A program made the translations under genes and the position numbers. The notes beneath the pieces were generated by a model that worked only from the letters and a program-made list of their open reading frames with translations, did no database searches and was not told the origin of the DNA. Below, in pieces: positions 27,655 through 33,716 of a stretch of DNA of 64,000 nt. Numbering within the stretch: the first letter of the stretch is position 1; each line of letters starts with the position of its first letter. The DNA is from an uncultured Clostridia bacterium. GTDB lineage: Bacteria; Bacillota; Clostridia; TANB77; CAG-508. The stretch is taken from NCBI GenBank assembly GCA_948676835.1, contig CAPOZU010000001.1, forward strand, positions 62,001 through 126,000. The letters run 5' to 3'.

Positions 27655-28350
27655 TTATTTGGAAGATTTGCTGCTACTTCCGCCTCTGCCAAGCAGTCTG
27701 ATGAAAATATTAATCATATCCAAATACAGACCAGCGCAGCTGTTTACAGCATTCTCCAGAGTTTTCCTTTTCTCCTGAGCAAGTGCCCAATCATAGCCCA
27801 CATATCCGCAAAACAGAATCACAATGGCAAAATCCCAAAGTGTCGGAATGTGGATTCTAAACAGCAACATGATAATCTCAACAATAATTGCTGCCGACAG
27901 GCAAATAAACAGTGTTTTGCCCATAGACAAAAAGACATCCGGTTTGACTGTTGAAAAACCAATCATAACCAAAGTCACAATTACAGTGATTACACATGCG
28001 TTCAGAATTGACACATTGCTAAACTGCGGTACGCTGATTGCAAGCAGAGTTCCTACTGCAAATACAATGAGATGATATCCGAGAAGCGTTGTACCAAGCC
28101 CTCTCTCTCCGTGGCAGATTACAATTCCCGCAATCGCCACCACAAAGTAGGCGACGATGAAGAGAAACGGACTTGCCTCATACAGCTGGGTGAAAAAATC
28201 GCTGGTAAAGGCACACATCATCGCATTGATGATGAACCCCCAGAGCAGGACAAAGCCGATGCTCAGGTTGTAGGCCCGTGCAGACATTTTGTCACCTCTC
28301 GAATAGTTTCCGCGTGAACGGTACTCATTAGTTGTGTAATTGGCTCTCAT
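27655..28350 (-). CDS. Bax inhibitor-1/YccA-like membrane protein, GC-richer cassette
   Basis: 231 residues from the ATG at 28350 (7 bases after AGGAGG; an adjacent ATG at 28353 is equally possible). Charged N-terminus, then seven hydrophobic segments; SARAYNLSIGFVLLWGF opens the core as in the BI-1 family, and GYDWALAQEKRKTLENAV near the end holds the family's conserved acidic/loop region before a C-terminal amphipathic helix (LDMINIFIRLLGR). Related proteins are calcium-leak channels; here the role is unknown. Codon use is GC-rich, with CGG encoding the Arg of SARAYN. Own promoter, own terminator, and a palindrome near the expected transcript start. Confidence 0.88.
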   Translation of the reverse strand: MRANYTTNEYRSRGNYSRGDKMSARAYNLSIGFVLLWGFIINAMMCAFTSDFFTQLYEASPFLFIVAYFVVAIAGIVICHGERGLGTTLLGYHLIVFAVGTLLAISVPQFSNVSILNACVITVIVTLVMIGFSTVKPDVFLSMGKTLFICLSAAIIVEIIMLLFRIHIPTLWDFAIVILFCGYVGYDWALAQEKRKTLENAVNSCAGLYLDMINIFIRLLGRGGSSSKSSK

Positions 28351-28387
28351 CATAATTCCTCCTGTTATTATTTGAAAAGTAGGTTTC

Positions 28388-28401
28388 GTGAGATATCTCA
28401 C
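28388..28401. promoter_or_regulatory. perfect 14-bp palindrome near the start of the Bax1-I-like transcript
   Basis: GTGAGATATCTCAC, starting about 13 bases downstream of the -10 box, at roughly +6. Suits an operator for a dimeric repressor. Confidence 0.5.
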
Positions 28402-28413
28402 AGTTACCTGTTT

Positions 28414-28442
28414 ATTATATCATATTTTTATACATAATACAA
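28414..28442 (-). promoter_or_regulatory. promoter of cassette 3
   Basis: On the minus strand: -35 TTGTAT (28437-28442), 17-nt spacer, -10 TATAAT (28414-28419). Confidence 0.65.
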
Positions 28443-28497
28443 TCCCACTTAAATATAAGAAAAAATAACTGCTAAATTATAGTAGTTATTCTCCTAT

Positions 28498-29109
28498 TTA
28501 TACTTCTGAACTTGATAAAAGCAATATTTGTTCTTTTAATAAATTACTTACTTTATCTTCATCTTCTTTTTCAACTTTTTTATTTGTAAATTCAGCTAAA
28601 TCTAATGGCTTTCCATATATAATTGCATTTTTAGAAAATGGCTTTGCAGGTCCTACAATACCTATTGGAACAATTTGTGCTCCAGTTTTTAATGCCATAT
28701 ATGCCGCACCATTTTTTATAGACCCCTCATTTTTCTCAAATCCATTTCTTGTTCCTTCTGGGAAAAGACCTATACATCCTCCATTTTTTAAAGTTTTTAA
28801 TGCAGTCTTAAGTGATGCTATATCTTTTGAATCTCTTTTTACATATATTCCTTCAAAAAGTACACCTAATAAAGCAAATAGTGGATTTTTTCTTAGTTCT
28901 TCTTTGGCCATAAATCTCATATGTCTTCCTGCTGTTACAACAATTAATGGTGGGTCCAAATATGTTCTATGATTTCCACAAAATATTACTGGACCTTCTT
29001 GTGGAACATTTTCTTTTCCTATAATTTTTACTCTATATACAATTTTACAATATGTATATATACATCCTCTTACAAAAACTCTACCTATCTTTTTTAAAAT
29101 TTCTTTCAT
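28498..29109 (-). CDS. plsC: 1-acyl-sn-glycerol-3-phosphate acyltransferase
   Basis: 203 residues. Catalytic HX4D block GNHRTYLDP (His47, Asp52) and LFPEGTRNG (116-123) define the PlsC family. Acylates lysophosphatidic acid to phosphatidic acid at the membrane. It lies directly downstream of cmk, a common pairing in Bacillota. Confidence 0.93.
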   Translation of the reverse strand: MKEILKKIGRVFVRGCIYTYCKIVYRVKIIGKENVPQEGPVIFCGNHRTYLDPPLIVVTAGRHMRFMAKEELRKNPLFALLGVLFEGIYVKRDSKDIASLKTALKTLKNGGCIGLFPEGTRNGFEKNEGSIKNGAAYMALKTGAQIVPIGIVGPAKPFSKNAIIYGKPLDLAEFTNKKVEKEDEDKVSNLLKEQILLLSSSEV

Positions 29110-29160
29110 ATTTTTGTTTATAAATTTTAAGTTTTAAAATTTATTTCTCCTTTTTATTTA

Positions 29161-29829
29161 TTATTTTCTCTTTGAATTTACTATATTTACAATCTCTTGG
29201 GCAACTTCTTCAATTGTCATATTAGTTGTATCTAGATATATAGCATCTTCTGCTTGTTTTAATGGAGCAACAGGACTTGTTTTATCATTATTATCCCTAA
29301 ATTTTATATTTTCTAAAATTTCCTCATAACTCATTTGTATACCTTTTTCTTCATTTTGTTTTAATCTACGTTTGGCTCTTTCTTCTGCACTTGCATCCAA
29401 ATATATTTTTACATCCGCCATTGGAAATACATTTGTACCAATATCTCTTCCTTCCATTACTATATCTGCATTTTTTCCCATTTTTCTTTGAAGTTCAACC
29501 ATACGCTGTCTTACAATAGGTATATGTGAAACTTGCGAAACAATACTATTTACATCTTTTTCTCTTATTTTATCTGAAACATCTTCACCATTTAAATAAA
29601 ATTTATCTATATCATTAATTTTTTCTTGCTTTATTTCTATTTTTTTAAGCATTTCATTAATTTTATCTATTTCATCTAAATGTATATTATTTCTTATCAT
29701 GTATAAACTTGCACATCTATACATTGCACCTGTATCTATATTCACTAAATTTAATCTTTTTCCAACTAATTTTGTAATTGTTCCTTTTCCACTTCCAGCT
29801 GGTCCATCTATTGCTACTATGAATGCCAT
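29161..29829 (-). CDS. cmk: cytidylate kinase
   Basis: 222 residues from the ATG at 29829, with GGAGGG 7 bases upstream; the in-frame ATG at 29844 contains that site and is unlikely. P-loop IDGPAGSGKGT near residue 7, the VNIDTGAMYRCASLY CMP-binding region and VMEGRDIGTNVFP. Phosphorylates CMP and dCMP. In an operon with the P-loop/Asp23-like gene upstream and plsC downstream. Confidence 0.95.
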   Translation of the reverse strand: MAFIVAIDGPAGSGKGTITKLVGKRLNLVNIDTGAMYRCASLYMIRNNIHLDEIDKINEMLKKIEIKQEKINDIDKFYLNGEDVSDKIREKDVNSIVSQVSHIPIVRQRMVELQRKMGKNADIVMEGRDIGTNVFPMADVKIYLDASAEERAKRRLKQNEEKGIQMSYEEILENIKFRDNNDKTSPVAPLKQAEDAIYLDTTNMTIEEVAQEIVNIVNSKRK

Positions 29830-29870
29830 AAAATAACCCTCCATTATTTTAAGTAAGCTTTATTTTTTTC

Positions 29871-30722
29871 TTATTTATTATAATTTACACCTTTTACTAC
29901 AATATCCATATTAAGTACATTCATTGCTGTTAAGTTTTCTATTTCCTTTATAATTTTCTTTCTTAGTAAAGACATTGTTTCATTAATATTAAATCCAAAT
30001 TCAATTATAACTTCTATATAAATATACATTCCATCATCAAAGCCTTCATGCTTTTTAATAATTGTTCTATATATTTTATTAACACCTTTTGTTTTATCTG
30101 CAACACAATCTATTATCTGTTTAAAAACTGTATCTGAAATTTTAAAATTTCCCATATAACTAAATGTTGGTCTGATAATTGATTTTTCCGAAACATATGG
30201 TGCTTTACCTTTTCCAGTTGATTTAAATATTTGAAGTGGGTCTAACAAATATCCTGAAAAATCTTTTTTTATTGCAAATGTTGGAACTGGTATTACATGT
30301 TTACCTTGGGTAACCCTAACATTTCTTGCAGTTGCCATTTCTTCTTCTGTTGCCACATCTGTTATATATATAGTTTCTGAAATTAGAGGAAATCCTAAAT
30401 TTTCTGCAATCCTTCTAACCATTTCATCTGAAGTTCCTAAAATTAATATACTATCAGGTTTTTTCTTTTTGATTACTGTTTGTACTTCCTTTTTTCTTTG
30501 TTCATTTTGAAATAATGCATTTCTTACTGTTTCAATTTTAGTTGGAGCCTTTTTGGCAGAAATTCCAGCTAATACTTCGTTTCCACTTATCAAAAGCCCA
30601 TCATCAATTATATAATTAATTCCTCTTTCATTGGCTACCATCTGTGCTCTATAACTTTTACCAGTTCCTGATGGTCCAACAAAAGCATATACTTTCATTT
30701 TGTGTGTATCAAATAATAACAT
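29871..30722 (-). CDS. P-loop NTPase fused to an Asp23/Gls24-like domain
   Basis: 283 residues. Walker A GPSGTGKS at 16-23 in an adenylate-kinase-like N-terminus; DSILILGTSDEMVRRIAENL follows in the middle. The last 90 residues (GVNKIYRTIIKKHEGFDDGM, then a strand-rich YIYIEVIIEFGFNI and IENLTAMNVLNMDIVV) match the Asp23/Gls24 (DUF322) pattern, normally a stand-alone envelope-stress protein. GGAG site before the ATG. It starts the operon containing cmk and plsC, so it may link envelope state to lipid/nucleotide metabolism; this is inference. The fusion is seen; its function is not known to me. Confidence 0.82.
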   Translation of the reverse strand: MLLFDTHKMKVYAFVGPSGTGKSYRAQMVANERGINYIIDDGLLISGNEVLAGISAKKAPTKIETVRNALFQNEQRKKEVQTVIKKKKPDSILILGTSDEMVRRIAENLGFPLISETIYITDVATEEEMATARNVRVTQGKHVIPVPTFAIKKDFSGYLLDPLQIFKSTGKGKAPYVSEKSIIRPTFSYMGNFKISDTVFKQIIDCVADKTKGVNKIYRTIIKKHEGFDDGMYIYIEVIIEFGFNINETMSLLRKKIIKEIENLTAMNVLNMDIVVKGVNYNK

Positions 30723-30753
30723 ATTAATCTCCTACAAAATTTCTATGATTGAT

Positions 30754-30782
30754 ATTATATCAAATAAATACAACTCTATCAA
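30754..30782 (-). promoter_or_regulatory. promoter of the NTPase-cmk-plsC operon
   Basis: On the minus strand: -35 TTGATA (30777-30782), 17-nt spacer, -10 TATAAT (30754-30759). Confidence 0.8.
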
Positions 30783-30811
30783 GTAAGTGTTATCTTATTT
30801 TAATATAAAAA

Positions 30812-30842
30812 GCTCAAGAGGCTACAATGTAGCCTCTTGAGC
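30812..30842 (-). terminator. terminator of cassette 4
   Basis: 13-bp perfect stem (30812-30824 with 30830-30842), 5-nt loop; the minus strand continues TTTTTATATT. Confidence 0.92.
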
Positions 30843-30873
30843 GAAAGTTGCAAAATATAAATATTTCTGAAAA

Positions 30874-31551
30874 TTAAATGTTGTGTTCCAATATTACCTT
30901 AATAATATTTTCATCTGCCTCAAGCGGATTAAAACTTCTCAAATAATCAATCCCCTTATATACAGCAAATGGATCAACATATGAAAATTGCTTATCCTCA
31001 ATGAAGTTTACAACTCCAAGTTCTAAAACTTCTGAAGAAAGAATAACATCAGGATATCTGTCACGCACACATGCATTTAACCTATCCCAATCACTATGCA
31101 ATTTCTTGGTTTCAGCTTTTCTAAGCTCATCAATATCCACATCTTTAGGAGTCTGCCTCATCACCTGCTCAAATTTCTTATCAATATCAAGCAAAGCATA
31201 TACCATCTCATCTGTAATCAGATGCCACAAATACCCTTTATAAAAAGGATTTGCCTTTTCCTGATTAGACAAACTCTGCCAAAAAGTTAAAACATCCGGC
31301 TGGCTGCTTACACCATAGTGCAATCCGTCAGTACTTCCGATTTTCTCTTTCTGCTTAATCCTTTCCTCCAAGATTTTATAATCCGGCATATCAGGAGTTT
31401 TCAGAGAATTGTACTTTTCGCAGGCACCACTGATTCCATACATTCTAAAATGTTTTTTAAGAATATCAGGTGCTTCAATTCCCCGTAAAAAACTCAGATT
31501 TTCCCGTGCCTTTGGGGTACATGCTGCAAAATGAATATAATAGCCTGGCAT
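30874..31551 (-). CDS. hypothetical protein (possible zinc-dependent phospholipase-like), GC-richer cassette
   Basis: 225 residues from the ATG at 31551, 6 bases after AAAGGAG; the open frame extends to 31644 but runs through the promoter. Begins MPGYYIHFAACTPKARENLS. Histidines at GLHYGVSSQPD and KGYLWHLITDEM recall the metal-site helices of zinc-dependent phospholipase C-like bacterial proteins; this is a weak match. Codon use is GC-rich, with two in-frame CGG arginines (KARENL, FLRGIE). Own consensus promoter, 5' palindrome and terminator. Neighbours are AT-rich. Probably acquired. Confidence 0.75.
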   Translation of the reverse strand: MPGYYIHFAACTPKARENLSFLRGIEAPDILKKHFRMYGISGACEKYNSLKTPDMPDYKILEERIKQKEKIGSTDGLHYGVSSQPDVLTFWQSLSNQEKANPFYKGYLWHLITDEMVYALLDIDKKFEQVMRQTPKDVDIDELRKAETKKLHSDWDRLNACVRDRYPDVILSSEVLELGVVNFIEDKQFSYVDPFAVYKGIDYLRSFNPLEADENIIKVILEHNI

Positions 31552-31574
31552 ATAATGCTCCTTTCTTAAACCGC

Positions 31575-31592
31575 GTACTGCAAAAACAGTAC
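31575..31592. promoter_or_regulatory. inverted repeat in the 5' leader of cassette 4
   Basis: GTACTG (31575-31580) and CAGTAC (31587-31592) around a 6-nt A-rich centre, between the promoter and the ribosome site. Could be a small RNA hairpin or an operator. Confidence 0.4.
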
Positions 31593-31615
31593 TTACAACA
31601 TTTACGACATCGGAT

Positions 31616-31644
31616 AGTATAACACGCATATATTTTAATGTCAA
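31616..31644 (-). promoter_or_regulatory. consensus sigma-A promoter of cassette 4
   Basis: On the minus strand: TTGACA (31639-31644), exactly 17 nt, TATACT (31616-31621). Confidence 0.88.
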
Positions 31645-31645
31645 C

Positions 31646-31852
31646 TTAATTATTAGGATATATTATTCTAGCTTCAAATTTCCATCTTGCCACACCACTT
31701 TCAATTTTCGTTTTTGTTTCACCAAAATATGTATTTTTTAATACATAAAATTTCTCTCCACTCCTAAAACTAGTTATTAAAATTAGCAATATTAATAAAA
31801 TTAAAATTAATAGTTTTATAAGTAATTCTTTATTATAATTCTGTAATTTCAT
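31646..31852 (-). CDS. small membrane/secreted protein of the SipW operon
   Basis: 68 residues. N-terminal hydrophobic segment (about 10-27) and an outer tail ending GVARWKFEARIIYPNN. The ARWKF motif repeats the ARWNF motif found just after the signal region of the TasA-like protein in the same operon, so this looks like a truncated or minimal relative. It overlaps the preceding 58-residue gene by 20 bases. No function known. Confidence 0.6.
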   Translation of the reverse strand: MKLQNYNKELLIKLLILILLILLILITSFRSGEKFYVLKNTYFGETKTKIESGVARWKFEARIIYPNN

Positions 31853-32009
31853 AATTACTATTTTCTCCTGTATTTAAATTTTCTTCAATTGTAAATCTGA
31901 CTTTAATTGTATCTAAAACTTCGTAATATCTTGCAATAGCTTTATTTTGTATTAATAATAAAATAATAGCAAACAATATTGTTATTCTTATCATCTTAAT
32001 TTTTTTCAT
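31833..32009 (-). CDS. 58-residue secreted protein related to the TasA-like N-terminus
   Basis: Begins MKKIKMIRITILFAIILLLI and continues ARYYEVLDTIKVRFTIEE. The ARYY...DTIK pattern copies residues just after the signal peptide of the TasA-like protein at 32732-33316. A GGAGGGAGAG site lies before the ATG at 32009. It overlaps the sipW stop by 14 bases and the next small gene by 20 bases, so the three are translationally coupled. Likely a SipW substrate. Confidence 0.65.
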   Translation of the reverse strand: MKKIKMIRITILFAIILLLIQNKAIARYYEVLDTIKVRFTIEENLNTGENSNYEITEL

Positions 32010-32547
32010 TAATCTCTCCCTCCTTTTTAATCTCTTCTAATTCTACTTTTTCTTCTGTGTTTTCATTTATAGTGTTTTTACTATTTCTTTTAATAATTAT
32101 AAAATATAAATTTACTACAATGAATGAAATTACATAAACTACTACTATAGGTTTTAAAAAATATAAAACAAAACTTCCGAGTATTTTTGAATGATAAATA
32201 ACTTTTCCTTTTATATTATTATTTGAATTTTCTCCATCACTTAAATTGTTAGCATCTCCTTTTGCAATAAAAGTATCTTGATTCATTTCAATTATTCTAT
32301 GAGTTACTAAAAAACCTTCATCGTCTTGATATGTAATAATATCTCCTATTTTATAATATTCTCTATCAGATATAATTACTAAATCACCTGCGTTTATTTC
32401 TGGCTCCATACTCCCTGTTGTAACTATTACAACTGATTTTCCAAATATTTTTATTAAATTATCTTTTAAAATAAATTTTGAATAAAATATATTAATAAAA
32501 AAAATAATTATTAAAAAAATTAGAATATTGCTTATTAATTTTTTCAT
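31996..32547 (-). CDS. sipW: signal peptidase I, archaeal/ER type (SipW-like)
   Basis: 183 residues. N-terminal membrane anchor (5-22), catalytic Ser46 in TTGSMEPEI and His83 in FLVTHRII in place of the bacterial lysine, which defines the SipW/ER class; a second helix (about 128-152) and a Glu/Lys-rich cytoplasmic tail. In Bacillus SipW processes TasA and TapA, and a TasA-like gene lies directly upstream here. GGAG site before the ATG. A hairpin precedes the gene. Confidence 0.9.
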   Translation of the reverse strand: MKKLISNILIFLIIIFFINIFYSKFILKDNLIKIFGKSVVIVTTGSMEPEINAGDLVIISDREYYKIGDIITYQDDEGFLVTHRIIEMNQDTFIAKGDANNLSDGENSNNNIKGKVIYHSKILGSFVLYFLKPIVVVYVISFIVVNLYFIIIKRNSKNTINENTEEKVELEEIKKEGEINEKN

Positions 32548-32565
32548 ATTTTCTCCTTTTCTAAT

Positions 32566-32629
32566 AAAAGCCTTCTGCTAAAAATATTTAAATATTGGAT
32601 TTAAAATTTATTCTTAGCAGAGGGCTTTT
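32566..32629 (-). terminator. intercistronic hairpin between the TasA-like gene and sipW
   Basis: 16-bp stem (32566-32581 with 32614-32629, one G-U pair) and a 32-nt AT-rich loop; the minus side continues TTTTATTAG. Probably an attenuator or processing site that lowers sipW expression relative to the matrix protein. Confidence 0.6.
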
Positions 32630-32731
32630 AAATAAGATTTCCCCCTGCTTTTAATTTTTAATATATAAAGTTTTATAGGATTTTATTGGTAAATATTGTC
32701 TTTTGTATTATAGAAAGGTAACTTTTCTTAA

Positions 32732-33316
32732 TTAGTTTAAATTGGCTTGCTTGCCAATAATTTGGATATCAAACCCACAATCTAAAGATACTATTTCGTT
32801 GGTTGTATCTAATGTAGCATCTTCACTATCTGTAGATGATTCATCATCTTCATTAAATGGCCAATTCCAATAAACAACTATTGTTCTCTTTTGATTATTG
32901 GTTTCAACTGGAATTGTTCCTTTTAGATTTTCTGCTGCTATTTCTGCAAAAGAATTCTTTTCTTCTGTTTTAGCAACATTACCATTTTCATCTTTTGTTT
33001 CTGTATAAAATGTCATGTTTCTAGGAATATTAGTTTCATTTTCTACTTTGATTTCATATTCAACTGGTACTTCAGAGTCTGTGGCATCCACTTCAATTTC
33101 AAATTGACCACTAGAGCCAGGAGCAATTTTCTCGTTTGATAGATTTATATTAGCTAATGTATTTTTAGAATTAAAATTCCATCTAGCTATACTTGTTTTT
33201 ATTGTATCTATTTTTATAGATTTATAATATCTAGCAAAAGAATATCCTGCTAAAAACATAGTTGAAATAAGAAGGATACAAACTAATACTCCAATTACTC
33301 TTTTTTTATTTTTCAT
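32732..33316 (-). CDS. TasA/camelysin-like secreted protein
   Basis: 194 residues. Signal peptide with LLISTMFLAGYSFARYYKS, then IKTSIARWNFN and a beta-rich domain including NINLSNEKIAPGSSGQFEIEV, the pattern found in the TasA/CalY family after processing by SipW. C-terminal region has an acidic low-complexity stretch (DDESSTDSEDAT). Followed by sipW and two mini-proteins with the same ARYY/ARW motif. Probably an extracellular fibre or matrix component. Confidence 0.78.
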   Translation of the reverse strand: MKNKKRVIGVLVCILLISTMFLAGYSFARYYKSIKIDTIKTSIARWNFNSKNTLANINLSNEKIAPGSSGQFEIEVDATDSEVPVEYEIKVENETNIPRNMTFYTETKDENGNVAKTEEKNSFAEIAAENLKGTIPVETNNQKRTIVVYWNWPFNEDDESSTDSEDATLDTTNEIVSLDCGFDIQIIGKQANLN

Positions 33317-33384
33317 TAAACCTCCTTTTATTAAATTTTAAGTTAAATATTAAAACTGTATTTAAAAAATTTATGATTATTAGT

Positions 33385-33570
33385 TTAGGGGCATAAAAAA
33401 ACAAACTATCACATGAATTAAATTTTGTAAGAATTTCCGTGCTTGGGGGCGCAACAAAAAAACATTTAATTATATTATTTAATTTTAATTTTTTGGAAAA
33501 TCTGTAAATATCAGAACGATATCTACTTCTTAGATTATTAAATACAGTTAAAATATTTAACTTGCCCCAG
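33385..33570 (-). ncRNA. structured leader RNA upstream of the TasA-like gene (candidate riboregulator)
   Basis: The 400-base stretch 33317-33716 has no gene. On the minus strand a promoter is followed, near the expected transcript start, by GGGGCA (33563-33568), which can pair with TGCCCC (33388-33393) to close a 180-nt domain. Inside are a GTTAAA/TTTAAC hairpin (33547-33561) and a CTGTA/TACAG stem (33502-33547) holding a nested ATCTA/TAGAT hairpin. A second C-rich block (GCGCCCCC, 33445-33452) could compete for the 5' GGGG. I match it to no known riboswitch class. Confidence 0.45.
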
Positions 33571-33598
33571 ATTATAACATCATATTTTTTATTTGTAA
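33571..33598 (-). promoter_or_regulatory. promoter of the TasA-like/sipW operon
   Basis: On the minus strand: -35 TTACAA (33593-33598), 16-nt spacer, -10 TATAAT (33571-33576). It implies a leader of about 250 nt. Confidence 0.6.
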
Positions 33599-33680
33599 AT
33601 ACTTTTATTAAAAATTTTATTATTTTTTATAGAATTTTAACTAAACTCATATTTAATCGCAATAAAACACAATATATATA

Positions 33681-33711
33681 AAAGAAACGTCTAATGTATA
33701 GACGTTTCTTT
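33681..33711 (-). terminator. terminator of glgP
   Basis: 13-bp perfect stem (33681-33693 with 33699-33711), ATGTA loop, T-rich on both sides; directly after the glgP stop. Confidence 0.88.
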
Positions 33712-33716
33712 TTAAT

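Noticed and set aside
33563..33568. Known riboswitch class (c-di-GMP or 6S-like) in the TasA-like leader
   Set aside because: I could not find the conserved core bases of c-di-GMP-I/II or the 6S bulge; left as an unclassified structured leader.
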